Source: an uncultured Eubacteriales bacterium
GTDB taxonomy: Bacteria; Bacillota; Clostridia; Christensenellales; Aristaeellaceae
NCBI GenBank assembly: GCA_902761755.1
Contig: CACWLP010000001.1
Coordinates: 1-64,000, forward strand
Direction of reading: 5' to 3'
DNA: 64,000 nucleotides
The notes beneath the pieces were generated by a model. That model saw nothing but the letters and a program-made list of their open reading frames with translations, did no database searches and was not told the DNA's origin. Below are positions 36,593-46,174 of the stretch, one piece after another (positions within the stretch are counted from its first letter, which is position 1; each line of letters starts with the position of its first letter). A program made the position numbers and the translations under genes.

Positions 36593-39500
36593 GTGAAAAA
36601 GGAAAACGGCGCTCCCAAAAAGCGCGTGAAAAAATCCGTCATCATCAAACGCGTCATCGCCGCCGTGCTGACGCTGGCGATCCTGGGCGGGCTGTATTAC
36701 CTGGGCACGAAGCTGTGGCCCGCGGAAAGCAAGAATGAACAGGAAGAAAGCAGGATCCGCCGGAATTCGTACGATACCACCACCAAGGACAAGAAAATGT
36801 CCAACGAGTATCTCGAATTCACCATGTACCCCACCACCAGCCACTTTACCCTGAAGGAAAAGAAAACGGGCCGCATCTGGATGTCCAACCCGGACGCCGA
36901 TAAAGGCGGCGTCGCCAGCGACCCGGGCAAGGTGGCCATCGGCTCCTCCCAGCTCAACGATATGCGTTCCACGCTGATCGTGTCCTACTCCGCCTCATCG
37001 GCAGACAAGGATCTGAACAACTGGGAATACTCCATCGACAAGCAGGCCTATGTGATCGAGGAAGTCAAGAACGACGAGGACGTGACCACCGAGATCCGCG
37101 TCCTCTACACCATCGGTCAGATCCAGGGCATCGCCACCATCCCCCAGGTGCTGACCAACGAGCGCTACGACGAGATCCTCACCCGTATCAAGAATTCTCC
37201 GGACGGTAAAACCGCACGTCTGGACAAAGCCTTCACCCCGAACTACGAGAATGCCCAGACGATCCGCGAAATGGCGCTGTCCACCCGTCTGGAGCTGCGT
37301 CAGCTGGCGGCCCACGTGCTGCGCCTGTCCGTCACCATGGACACCCTGGAGCAGGAGGAAAACCTTTGGATCCAGAAGCTCATCGACGATTTGGAGACCG
37401 CCTCCATCATCCCCTATCAGCGGGAGGCCGTCCAGGCCGTTATCGACGAGCACGCAGAGGCGCTGAAGGACCTGGAATCCTTCGCCGAGTGGGCGCTGTC
37501 GGAGGACGAGGAAGAGCGCAAGCAGGCGTCCGAGCTGCTGAACGCCCGAATCAAGGAGCTGGACGACAACCCCGGCGACATGCCCGAAGAGGAAGCGGAA
37601 GCCGCCATCGAATGGATGACCGACCTCAAGGGAATGATCGAGCGTCCCAACGTGGAGCCAGTGGATCTGGAGGCCCTGGCCGCCACCATCACCTCGAATC
37701 CCAATCACTTCTTCGGCGAAGAGGAAGAGGCTGCAGCCGAAAAAATGGAGCCGATCCTGGCCCTGGTCCAATCCGAAGAATACGAGGATAAAAAGACCGC
37801 TGCGGAGCAGATCAGGGAGTTCGTTTCCGAGGCCGAGCTTTCCAAGGAAAAGAACAAGTGGATCGCCGAATTGGCCGATGCGCTGGATGCCTCCGGCGGC
37901 GAGGGGTATGACAACACCGCCGTCAAAGGCATGATCGAGGAAGCCGACGCGGAGCCGGCGCGGAAGGAACTGCTGGACCGCGCGTTCCGCAGAGCGAAAT
38001 TCATGCGCGCCGAAGCGAAGGAAAACATCCTCAAGGCCCTCAAGGGCGACGAGAAGGTGCAGGGCATCGACTACACCGACGAGGAATATCTCCGGGACGC
38101 CCAGTGGGCGCTGTCCGGGGATTCGGACTCTTCCATCCGCTTCGACATCACGGTGGTCTACCGGCTGGACGGCCCCGACCTCATTGTGGAAGTCCCCTAC
38201 GACGAGATCAAATATAATGAAGACGCCCCCATCACTTACCTGAATATCCTGCCCATGTTCGGGGCGGTAGGCGGCACCAACGGGGAATACGAGGACGGAT
38301 TCCTCTTCGTTCCCGAAGGCGGCGGCGCGCTGATCCGCTACAACAACGGAAAGCTCCAGCAGAACAGCTACATCGCAAACCTGTACGGCTGGGATTACGC
38401 CTCCAAGCGTCCCGAAGTGCTGAACGAAACGAAGATCACCTTCCCCGTCTTCGGCCTGACCAGCAAAGGCGGCTCCTTCATCTGCATCATCGAGGAAGGC
38501 GCTTCCTACGCCAGCATCAAGGCGGACATCAACGGTAAGCCCGGCACCAACACCGCCTTCCACCCCAACAGCTTCAATACCGTCAGCGCCAAATACCGCG
38601 TGCTGCATTCCGACCAGTACAACGTATCCGACAAAACGCCCAGCATGGTGCTGATGTATGAAAAGTCCATGCCGAAGAATACCGTCAGGCAGCGCTACCG
38701 CTTCCTCAACAGCGACAGCTACGTGGACATGGCCAGCGCTTACGGCGATTATCTGCGGGACAACCATCCGGAGCTGCAGGCCAGCGACGCTTCCGAGGAA
38801 ATGCCGGTTTCCGTGGAGCTGGTGGGCGCCATCGACAAGCGCGTCGTGACCGCCGGGCTGCCGGTGCAGCGCGTGCTGGCCACCACCACCTTCAGCGAAA
38901 TGAAAACCGTCATTGACGATCTGGTTTCCCAGGGCGTCAAGGAGATCAGCGTCCGGGCTTCCGGCTGGTGCAACGGCGGCATCCGGCAGCACGTGCTCAC
39001 CAGCGTCAACGTGGAAGGCGTGCTGGGCGGCGCCCAGGGCATGAAGGACCTGATCGCCTACGCGAAGGAAAAGGGCGTGCGCCTCTACTTCGACGGCATC
39101 ACTGCCTTCGCCTACGATACCAAGCTCTTCCAGGGCTTCACGCCCCGGGCCAACGCGGCGCGGTTCACCACCCGCGAGATCGTGGAGATCACGCCGTATT
39201 CCAAGGTCTATTACACGGAAGACAACGATCAGGCCGTTTATTACCTCACCCGCCCCGACTACGCCCAGCAGAACGCCTCCAACCTGATCAAGGCGCTCCA
39301 GGACAAGGGCGCCTACGGCGTGGCGTTCCGGGATATCGGCCATCTGCTCAGCGGCAACTACGATCCCCGGGATACCACCACCCGCGAAGAAGTCAAGGCG
39401 ATGAACATCGATACGATGCAGCAGGCGCGGGACAGCGGCGAAAGCATCATGATCCGCGACGGCTTTGATTTCGCTCTCCCCTATGCCGATATCGTCACCG

Positions 39501-41383
39501 ATATGGATCTGAGCGGCGTCAGCTATTCCCTGCTGGACGCCACGGTGCCCTTCTACCAGATCGCCATTCACGGCTCCCTGGATTACACGGGCCCCTCCCT
39601 CAACCTCTCCAGCGACTGGCACACCGATTTCCTCCGCTGCGTGGAATACGGCGCCGGGCTGAACTTCACCTTCCTCTACGAAGACGCCAAGATCCTGCAG
39701 GATACGATGCACACCGCATACTACGGGACCAGCTACGGCGCCTGGCGTCAGGAAGCCATCGACACCATCACCCGGTATCAGCGGGAAATGGCCGGGCTCA
39801 ACCGTTCGCGGATCACGGGCCACATGGCGCTGCCGCTGAACGTCACCAAAACCACGTACGCCGACGGCACGGACGTTTACGTCAACTACGGCAGCGACGA
39901 TTACACCCTGGACGACGGAAACGTGGTTCCCGCCCGCGACTATCTGTTGGTCCGCGAGCAGGAGGGCGTTGCCGACGCGAAGATCCAGGCAGTCTTTGAG
40001 CCCAACGGCGCCCGCAGTCTCGTCAACTTCACCGCCGTCTCCCTGACCGCGGGCGATACCGTCCTCCGGCCCTGCACCACCGTGCGCCTCCAGGACGGCG
40101 AGGTCTTCGACGTGATTTTCGCCGACGCGCTGGAAAGCGATCCGGCGGAAGGGCAGCACACCCGCGTGTACGTGAACGCTTCCGACGAGGCGGTTTCCGT
40201 CAGCGGCGGCCTGGAAATCCCGGCCCGGAGCTACCGCTGGGCCACGGACGATACCCAGGCCGAAGCGATCTTCCTGCCGGACGGCAGCCGCATGTATGTC
40301 AACTACGGCGATGCCGCCATCAACTACGGCTATACCTTCAAGGAAGACGGCAACGTCGACAAGGCGGCCGTCCTCAATGCCGGCACCTATGTGCGCATCC
40401 GGGACGAGCAGAACGTGGACGCCATGATCCTGGCGGACGGCACGGTGCTGCTGGTCAACTGCACGGATGAAGCCCTGACGGTGAACGGCGAAACCGTGCC
40501 CGCCAAGGGCTGGATCAAATCCGAAAATCCCGATCCGGTGCAGGTGATCTTCCGCGCGGACGGCAGCCGCATGTACCTGAACCGCACGGAAGCCGATCTG
40601 AAACCCGGCACCCGCACGGTGGGCGCGCTGAACTGGCTGCCCGTCAGCGGCGACCAGGCCCTGGATCTGCTGCTGACCGGCGAAGGGAACCGCGTCTGGG
40701 TGAACGCTTCCGACGCGGCGATCACCGCAGGAAATACGGAGATCCCCGCCCACAGCAGCGTGCTGGAGCCCACGGAAGCCGGCGTCACGGTGGTCTTCCT
40801 GCCGGACGGCAGCCGCATGTACGCCAACTTCACCGACGCCCTGGTGAAAACCGACAACACCAACAGCCGCAACACCGGCGCCGGCAACTACCAGCTTGTG
40901 ACCGCGGAGATCGATCTGGACGTGCTGGTGCTGCCGGACGGCGATCTGTGGGTCAACAGCACCGACAAGGAAATCCGGGTCGGAGACATCGCCATCCCCG
41001 CCAAGGGCACGGCCAAAACGGAGAATGCCGACGGGACGGCCGAGGTCATCCTCCTTGCGGACGGCACGCGGCGCTACGTCAACCACGGCACCACGCCGCT
41101 GGCCATCAACGGCGTCAACGTGCAGGGCATGTGCTGGGCGCCGGACAGCGCCGCCATCGGCGATGCCCCGCTGCCCGATGGCCTGGAAAAAGTGATCTTC
41201 TACAACCTCAGCGACGCGGACGTGCCGTTCGGCGCCGTCACGGTCCCCGCCGGGCAAATCCTGATCCCGGATCCGGTCACGGAGCCGGAGCTGGCGGCGG
41301 AAGAGCCGGCAGCCGAAACACCGGCAGCGGAGACACCGGCCGATCAAGCGTCAGGAACAGAGGAAGGAGGGGATAAAAAATGA
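36593..41383 (+). CDS. Giant membrane-anchored DUF5696 protein with C-terminal repeat modules
   Basis: 1596 residues. GTG start after GAGGAGG. One N-terminal anchor (about residues 20-40, VIAAVLTLAILGGLYYLGTKL). The next region (EYLEFTMYPTTSHFTLKEKKTGRIWMSNPD) matches the start of DUF5696 proteins. A helical, highly charged insert (about 205-500) follows, then a barrel-like catalytic-looking domain (about 530-1090; LYFDGITAFAYDTK, FRDIGHLLSGNYDP, IMIRDGFDFALPYADIVTDMDLSG), and from about 1090 to 1560 tandem modules of 50-60 residues with the repeating motif LPDGSRMYVNY / ADGT..VN.T, ending in a Glu/Ala/Pro tail. The middle domain resembles glycoside-hydrolase barrels (inference). Cell-surface exposed. 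Its stop overlaps the next ATG. Confidence 0.8.
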   Translation: MKKENGAPKKRVKKSVIIKRVIAAVLTLAILGGLYYLGTKLWPAESKNEQEESRIRRNSYDTTTKDKKMSNEYLEFTMYPTTSHFTLKEKKTGRIWMSNPDADKGGVASDPGKVAIGSSQLNDMRSTLIVSYSASSADKDLNNWEYSIDKQAYVIEEVKNDEDVTTEIRVLYTIGQIQGIATIPQVLTNERYDEILTRIKNSPDGKTARLDKAFTPNYENAQTIREMALSTRLELRQLAAHVLRLSVTMDTLEQEENLWIQKLIDDLETASIIPYQREAVQAVIDEHAEALKDLESFAEWALSEDEEERKQASELLNARIKELDDNPGDMPEEEAEAAIEWMTDLKGMIERPNVEPVDLEALAATITSNPNHFFGEEEEAAAEKMEPILALVQSEEYEDKKTAAEQIREFVSEAELSKEKNKWIAELADALDASGGEGYDNTAVKGMIEEADAEPARKELLDRAFRRAKFMRAEAKENILKALKGDEKVQGIDYTDEEYLRDAQWALSGDSDSSIRFDITVVYRLDGPDLIVEVPYDEIKYNEDAPITYLNILPMFGAVGGTNGEYEDGFLFVPEGGGALIRYNNGKLQQNSYIANLYGWDYASKRPEVLNETKITFPVFGLTSKGGSFICIIEEGASYASIKADINGKPGTNTAFHPNSFNTVSAKYRVLHSDQYNVSDKTPSMVLMYEKSMPKNTVRQRYRFLNSDSYVDMASAYGDYLRDNHPELQASDASEEMPVSVELVGAIDKRVVTAGLPVQRVLATTTFSEMKTVIDDLVSQGVKEISVRASGWCNGGIRQHVLTSVNVEGVLGGAQGMKDLIAYAKEKGVRLYFDGITAFAYDTKLFQGFTPRANAARFTTREIVEITPYSKVYYTEDNDQAVYYLTRPDYAQQNASNLIKALQDKGAYGVAFRDIGHLLSGNYDPRDTTTREEVKAMNIDTMQQARDSGESIMIRDGFDFALPYADIVTDMDLSGVSYSLLDATVPFYQIAIHGSLDYTGPSLNLSSDWHTDFLRCVEYGAGLNFTFLYEDAKILQDTMHTAYYGTSYGAWRQEAIDTITRYQREMAGLNRSRITGHMALPLNVTKTTYADGTDVYVNYGSDDYTLDDGNVVPARDYLLVREQEGVADAKIQAVFEPNGARSLVNFTAVSLTAGDTVLRPCTTVRLQDGEVFDVIFADALESDPAEGQHTRVYVNASDEAVSVSGGLEIPARSYRWATDDTQAEAIFLPDGSRMYVNYGDAAINYGYTFKEDGNVDKAAVLNAGTYVRIRDEQNVDAMILADGTVLLVNCTDEALTVNGETVPAKGWIKSENPDPVQVIFRADGSRMYLNRTEADLKPGTRTVGALNWLPVSGDQALDLLLTGEGNRVWVNASDAAITAGNTEIPAHSSVLEPTEAGVTVVFLPDGSRMYANFTDALVKTDNTNSRNTGAGNYQLVTAEIDLDVLVLPDGDLWVNSTDKEIRVGDIAIPAKGTAKTENADGTAEVILLADGTRRYVNHGTTPLAINGVNVQGMCWAPDSAAIGDAPLPDGLEKVIFYNLSDADVPFGAVTVPAGQILIPDPVTEPELAAEEPAAETPAAETPADQASGTEEGGDKK

Positions 41384-42354
41384 GCAGAAAGAAAAGAGAC
41401 AGAAACGAACGCTGGAGCCTGAGCGAATCCGTATCGGCCCTGATTCCCATCAATGAGAATTACGACACCATGCGTTCCCGCAACGCCCGCACCGGCGTGC
41501 TCTTCGTCCTTCCGTTCATCCTGGGCTTCCTGATCTTCATGCTCAAGCCCATGATCCAGTCCGTCTGGATGAGCCTCAACAAGGTGGTGCTGGTGCCCGG
41601 CCAGGGCTATCAGCTCACCTGGAACAACTTTGAAAACTACAAATACGCCATGGGCGTGGACCCGTACTTCAACCAGTATCTGGTGGAGGAGGTCGGGCGC
41701 ATGGCCGTAAACGCCATCGCCACCCTGGTGCTGGCCTTCGTGGTGGCGGTCATTCTGAACCAGAAGTTCAAGGGCCGCACCGTGGCGCGCGCCATCTTCT
41801 TCCTGCCGGTGATCCTGGCCTCCGGCGTGCTGCCCGGCGTGGAAAGCCAGCTGACCTACAACATGCTGCAGGGCGTATCCGATGAGATCGCCGCCCAGTC
41901 GGGCATCAACATTTCCGGCGCTTTGCAGGATCTTCTGATGGTTTCCGGCGTGGGCAGCGGCGTGTTCGACGTGCTGTTCCAGATGATCGACGCCATTTAC
42001 GACATCGTCATGGCCAGCGGCATCCAGATCATCGTGTTCCTCTCCGGCCTGTCCGCCATCTCTCCCTCCCTGTACGAGGCGGCGGACGTGGAAGGGTGCA
42101 CGGCCTGGGAAGCCTTCTGGAAAATCACCTTCCCCATGGTCAGCCCTCTGCTGCTGGTGAACGCCATCTACACCATCATCGACTTCTTCATGAAAAACAA
42201 CAACAAAGTCATGGAGTGGATCAACACCCAGTTTACCCGCACCCGGTACGGCGAAAGCACGGCGGAAAGCTGGATCTACTTCGGCGTGGCGCTGGCCTTC
42301 ATCGGCATCGCGTCCTTCATTATCAACAGGGTGGTGAAGCAGTATGACACTTAA
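41380..42354 (+). CDS. Sugar ABC transporter permease (MalF-like), pair 2
   Basis: 324 residues with six membrane helices and the EAA loop LYEAADVEGCTAWEAFWKITFPMVSPLLL. An unusually large periplasmic segment lies between helices 3 and 4 (about residues 145-205, QGVSDEIAAQSGINISGALQDL). Second permease pair of the operon, coupled to both neighbours (4-nt overlap upstream, 11-nt overlap downstream). It presumably pairs with the next gene and takes substrate from the last solute-binding protein. Confidence 0.93.
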   Translation: MSRKKRDRNERWSLSESVSALIPINENYDTMRSRNARTGVLFVLPFILGFLIFMLKPMIQSVWMSLNKVVLVPGQGYQLTWNNFENYKYAMGVDPYFNQYLVEEVGRMAVNAIATLVLAFVVAVILNQKFKGRTVARAIFFLPVILASGVLPGVESQLTYNMLQGVSDEIAAQSGINISGALQDLLMVSGVGSGVFDVLFQMIDAIYDIVMASGIQIIVFLSGLSAISPSLYEAADVEGCTAWEAFWKITFPMVSPLLLVNAIYTIIDFFMKNNNKVMEWINTQFTRTRYGESTAESWIYFGVALAFIGIASFIINRVVKQYDT

Positions 42355-43351
42355 GGCAGAAGCGCTCCCGCGCAGCGACAAACGCTCCGCCAACAAAAAG
42401 AGCGGCGGTTATCTGTTCAAATCCGGCGTCAAGCGCTGGACGGTCTCCATCGTCCGCGGGCTGCTGGTGTTCGGACTGTGCTTCATGATCATCCAGCCCA
42501 TGCTGACCCGCTTCGGCACCAGCCTGATGCAGGAAAAGGACCTGTACGATTCCACCATCGTGCTGCTGCCCCGGAACGTGACGCTGGAGAATTACTCCAT
42601 CGTGTTCGATCTGACCAATTTCCCCCGGTCGCTGATCAACACGGCATGGACGTCGCTGATCGTCAGCATCCTGCAGGTGATCGCCTGCACCCTGGTGGGC
42701 TACGGCTTCGCCCGGTATGAGTTCCCGCTCAAGCGGTTCTGGTTCGCCTGCGTGGTGCTCACCATCGTGGTCCCGCCCCAGACCATCGCCACCCCGCTGT
42801 ACATGTACTTCCGCTACTTCGATATCTTCGGCATCTTCAAAACCTTCAACGGAGAGCCGCTGAACCTGCTGAGCAACCTGACCCCCTACCTGCTCATGAG
42901 CGCCACCTGCATGGGCCTCAAGGACGGCTTGTACATCTACATGCTGCGGCAGTACTTCAAGGGCATTCCCAAATCCCTGGAGGAAGCGGCGTACGTGGAC
43001 GGCTGCTCCACCTTGCGCACCTTCACCACCATCATGCTGCCGGACGCCCTGCCCACGGTGCTCAGCTGCTTCCTGTTCTCCTTCGTATGGCAGTGGACGG
43101 ACCTGTTCTACACCCGCAATTTCATCAGCAAAACCATGGTGGTCTACTCCACCGAGCTCTCCTCCATCCTCACCCGTATGAGCCGCTACTTCTCCCAGGA
43201 CGCCGAGAAGGCCATCATCGTGCCTCCGGCCCGTCAGCAGCAGCTGGTGTCCATCGGCGTGCTGATCTGCTGCATCCCGCTGGTGATTCTTTACATTTTC
43301 ACACAGAGAACTTTTGTGGAAAGTATTGCAATGTCCGGCTCAAAGGAGTAA
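42344..43351 (+). CDS. Sugar ABC transporter permease (MalG-like), pair 2
   Basis: 335 residues with six membrane helices; EAA loop LEEAAYVDGCSTLRTFTTIMLPDALPTVL; ends IAMSGSKE, a usual ending for these permeases. Here the family length is normal, in contrast to the enlarged permease of pair 1. ATPase missing, as for the first pair. The stop is followed by a 107-nt gap with two hairpins and then the solute-binding protein gene. Confidence 0.93.
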   Translation: MTLKAEALPRSDKRSANKKSGGYLFKSGVKRWTVSIVRGLLVFGLCFMIIQPMLTRFGTSLMQEKDLYDSTIVLLPRNVTLENYSIVFDLTNFPRSLINTAWTSLIVSILQVIACTLVGYGFARYEFPLKRFWFACVVLTIVVPPQTIATPLYMYFRYFDIFGIFKTFNGEPLNLLSNLTPYLLMSATCMGLKDGLYIYMLRQYFKGIPKSLEEAAYVDGCSTLRTFTTIMLPDALPTVLSCFLFSFVWQWTDLFYTRNFISKTMVVYSTELSSILTRMSRYFSQDAEKAIIVPPARQQQLVSIGVLICCIPLVILYIFTQRTFVESIAMSGSKE

Positions 43352-43358
43352 AATAGGG

Positions 43359-43432
43359 GTGGAGATATCCGGTATCCACCGGATGAAAAACCGAATCTAT
43401 GCATGCACCCGGTCCTCTGGACGGTGGATGCG
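43359..43432 (+). promoter_or_regulatory. Two intercistronic hairpins before the last solute-binding protein gene
   Basis: Hairpin 1: GGTGGA (43359-43364) with TCCACC (43376-43381). Hairpin 2: GCATGCACC (43402-43410) with GGTGGATGC (43424-43432), enclosing GTCC-TCT-GGAC. Neither is followed by a T run. They probably stabilise or define the 5' end of a processed, abundant solute-binding-protein mRNA, as seen in other binding-protein operons (inference). Confidence 0.55.
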
Positions 43433-43458
43433 TGGAAAATAAAAAGGAGGAACCCAAT

Positions 43459-44814
43459 ATGAAGAAACTGGTTTCCCTGTTCCTGGTGCTGGCGATGCTG
43501 CTGGTCAGCGTTGCTGCGCTGGCGGAAGCTCCGGAAGGCTATCCGGAAGTCCGCGAAGGCGTTGACTTCGGCGGTGCTGACATTTACATCCTCGACTACT
43601 GGTCTGGCGATGTGGGCAGCGACGCCCGCGCCGAGGATCCCACCGAAGAGCAGGCTGCGCTGTATGCGTACCGCGATTGGCTGAATGAGACCTACAACTG
43701 CCATATCGTGCAGAAGCAGGGCGGCGACTGGGGCTCCCAGATCACCGAATTCACCAACTTCGTGGCCGCTCCCGATGGCAGCTATCGCCTCTACATCCTG
43801 GAGCCCGGCTCTGTGGCCAACGCCATCAAGGCCGGCGCCCGCGCCTGGGACGATCTGGTTGACCTGAGCGCCGAGAAGTGGAACAAGCAGGACCTGGGCT
43901 TCACCACCAAGCAGGGCAAGGCCTACGGCGTCTATGCTGGCGAAGCTGAACCCCGTCAGTGCCTGTACTTCAACAAGAAGGTTCTGGAAGATGCCGGCAT
44001 CGACTGGAACGAGATCTACGACATGCAGGAAGCTGGCACCTGGACCTGGGATGCCCTGGTGGAACTGCTGGCGAAGCTGACCCGTGACACCGATGGCGAC
44101 GGTATCAACGATATCTACGGCATCATCGGCGACAACACCGACTTCCTCATCATCTCCGTGTTCTCCAACGGCGGCGCTTTCTTCGCTCTGGATGACGAAG
44201 GCAAGCTGCAGCCCGTCATGAACAGCGACGTGGCCATGGAAGCTCTGACCTGGGCCAAGGAAACCTGGCTGAACTACGGTGCTCCCCAGCCCGCAGACGC
44301 CAACTGGGATTGGTACAAGAATGCTTGGAAGCAGGGCTACTGCGGCTTCTATATGTACCAGACCTACGGCGGATTCAACGACAATTCCGAAATGGCTGAC
44401 ATGGCCGATCAGTGGGGCTGCGTTGCGTTCCCCATCGGCCCCAAGGGCAACACGTATGTGCACGTTGTGTCCGATAACATCACCCTGATCCCTGACGTGT
44501 ATGACGACCAGACCGCTGCGAACCTGGCCTTCATCTACGACATGTGGACCAACCCCACCCCCGGCTATGACGATGAGAATGCCTGGGTTGGCAACAAGCT
44601 GAACTACACCGATGACCGCGCTGTGTACGAGACCTATGCCATGCTGCGTGAAGCGGATCATTCCGCCTTCAACATGACCCTGGCCATGGGCACCAACAAC
44701 GACATCATCGGCAACGGCTTCCTGTGGAACATCTACGGCAACGATCCCGCTGCGCTGATCGAAGCCCAGATGCCCGTTTGGGAAGGCCTGTGCAACGAGT
44801 TCAACGGCGACTGA
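43459..44814 (+). CDS. ABC transporter sugar-binding protein
   Basis: 451 residues. Signal peptide MKKLVSLFLVLAMLLVSVAALA with an A-x-A-type site and no lipobox cysteine, so the mature protein is either free or held by partners. Family-1 extracellular solute-binding layout: VDFGGADIYILDYWSGDVGSD, LYFNKKVLEDAGIDWNEI, GTWTWDALVELLAKLTRDTDGDGINDIYG and EMADMADQWGCVAFPIGPKG. AAGGAGG lies 8 nt before the ATG at 43459. Codon use leans to GCT, GGT and GTT compared with the GCC/GGC-dominated neighbours, a sign of high expression. Last gene of the operon, followed by a strong terminator. Confidence 0.93.
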   Translation: MKKLVSLFLVLAMLLVSVAALAEAPEGYPEVREGVDFGGADIYILDYWSGDVGSDARAEDPTEEQAALYAYRDWLNETYNCHIVQKQGGDWGSQITEFTNFVAAPDGSYRLYILEPGSVANAIKAGARAWDDLVDLSAEKWNKQDLGFTTKQGKAYGVYAGEAEPRQCLYFNKKVLEDAGIDWNEIYDMQEAGTWTWDALVELLAKLTRDTDGDGINDIYGIIGDNTDFLIISVFSNGGAFFALDDEGKLQPVMNSDVAMEALTWAKETWLNYGAPQPADANWDWYKNAWKQGYCGFYMYQTYGGFNDNSEMADMADQWGCVAFPIGPKGNTYVHVVSDNITLIPDVYDDQTAANLAFIYDMWTNPTPGYDDENAWVGNKLNYTDDRAVYETYAMLREADHSAFNMTLAMGTNNDIIGNGFLWNIYGNDPAALIEAQMPVWEGLCNEFNGD

Positions 44815-44836
44815 TTCAATCCCTGAACAAAGCAAG

Positions 44837-44864
44837 GCCCCCGGAGCAATCCGGGGGCTTTTTT
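44837..44864 (+). terminator. Intrinsic terminator of the sugar-uptake operon
   Basis: GCCCCCGGA (44837-44845), GCAA tetraloop, TCCGGGGGC (44850-44858), then TTTTTT. It ends the nine-gene transcript. Confidence 0.95.
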
Positions 44865-44910
44865 CTGTGATAAAAACTGCTGCGGAAGGGCAGATGGATG
44901 ACCTTCGGGA

Positions 44911-46152
44911 TCAGAATTGGATCCGCCACACCGCCGCATCGTGGGCGGGCAGCAGGGCGCTCAGGCGCCTTCCCGTTTTTCCGGTCCACAATTCCGTCGC
45001 CATCCGGACCGGGCGGCCCGGATCCGGCACGGCCACGCGGCGCTTTTTTTCCGACAGATTGAACGCCGCGGCGTAGCAGCCCGCGCCGTCCCTCCGCGGG
45101 GCGATCCACACCGCCTCGTCCTCCGCCGTCCGCAGGGGATGGGCGCACCAGCTTTCCTTTTCTATCTCCAGTAGCGCTCCGTTGGTGAGCAGCGAAAGGG
45201 TGAACGGATCGTTCTTCGTCATGTCCCCGCCCATCATGAGGGGCGAGCGCATCATACACCAAAGGGTCATCATCGTGCGCTGCTCGGCGGGGGTGAAGCG
45301 GGTCCATTTTCCTTCCTCCCCGGGATAGCACAGCCGCAGGGCTCCCAGGGGCAGCATATCCGCATCCGGCCAATGGCCCGGCCCGGCGTGGACGCACCAT
45401 TTTTCCGCCCGCTCGAACATGGCCTTCAGCAGCCGCCAGTCATCCCAGAAATCATCGGTGATCCGCCAGAGATTGGCGTATTGCTTCAGATGCTCCGCCT
45501 GCTCCAGGGGCGCGGGGCCGGGCGACAAACTGAGCACGATCTCCCGCCCGCATCGGCGGCAGGCCTCGGAAATGATTTCGATTTCCCTTCGGCAGCGGGG
45601 ATATTCCCGGGCGATATCGTCGCATTTGACGTAATCCACGCCCCAGTCCGCATACAGGCGGAAAATGCTGTCATAATACGCCTTCGCCGCGGGCTCCTCC
45701 GCCCGGGTGCCGTACATGTCCGGGTTCCACAGGCAGATGGAATTGGGGTCCGCCGCCTGGGCGCAGGTGTACGGGCTGTCCAGAATGGGCAGCTTCCGGT
45801 GGGCCGCCGTCCGGGGCAGCCCCCGCATGATATGGATGCCGAATTTCAGCCCCAGGCCGTGGACGTAATCCGCCAGGGGCCCGAAGCCCTTCCCCCCGGC
45901 GCTGCTGGGAAAGCGGTTCTCCGCCGGCAGCAATCGGCCGTATCCGTCCATGGTGAGATCGGAGAACGGCTCGTAGGCGTGGGACGCCGCCGTGGGCTGA
46001 TACCACTGGATATCCACCACCACGTATTCCCAGCCGTATTCCTTCAAATGCTCCGCCATGTACGCCGCGTTGCGGCGCACTGTATCCTCCGTCACCGCCG
46101 CACCCCAGCAATCCCAGCTGTTCCACCCCATGGGCGGATATTGCGCAATCAT
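44911..46152 (-). CDS. GH27 alpha-galactosidase-like glycoside hydrolase
   Basis: 413 residues, no signal peptide, so cytoplasmic. The GH27 N-terminus PPMGWNSWDCWG is clear. Nucleophile Asp178 lies in VDYVKCDD, and the acid/base Asp is about 234 in WRITDDFWDDW. A C-terminal beta-sandwich (about 320-413) ends RRLSALLPAHDAAVWRIQF. The family includes alpha-galactosidase and alpha-N-acetylgalactosaminidase, among other specificities, so the exact substrate is open. The WNPDMYG region suggests it belongs to the bacterial branch. It lies 22 nt downstream of the DUF3795 gene on the minus strand, converging on the sugar-uptake operon. It likely trims imported oligosaccharides. Confidence 0.9.
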   Translation of the reverse strand: MIAQYPPMGWNSWDCWGAAVTEDTVRRNAAYMAEHLKEYGWEYVVVDIQWYQPTAASHAYEPFSDLTMDGYGRLLPAENRFPSSAGGKGFGPLADYVHGLGLKFGIHIMRGLPRTAAHRKLPILDSPYTCAQAADPNSICLWNPDMYGTRAEEPAAKAYYDSIFRLYADWGVDYVKCDDIAREYPRCRREIEIISEACRRCGREIVLSLSPGPAPLEQAEHLKQYANLWRITDDFWDDWRLLKAMFERAEKWCVHAGPGHWPDADMLPLGALRLCYPGEEGKWTRFTPAEQRTMMTLWCMMRSPLMMGGDMTKNDPFTLSLLTNGALLEIEKESWCAHPLRTAEDEAVWIAPRRDGAGCYAAAFNLSEKKRRVAVPDPGRPVRMATELWTGKTGRRLSALLPAHDAAVWRIQF

Positions 46153-46174
46153 GGTTTCCGCCTTTCCGCCGCGG

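Noticed and set aside
36995-41347. 1450-residue open frame antisense to the DUF5696 gene
   Set aside because: Mirror of a high-GC gene in another frame, with shadow-like composition and no ribosome site; the plus strand has the real gene.
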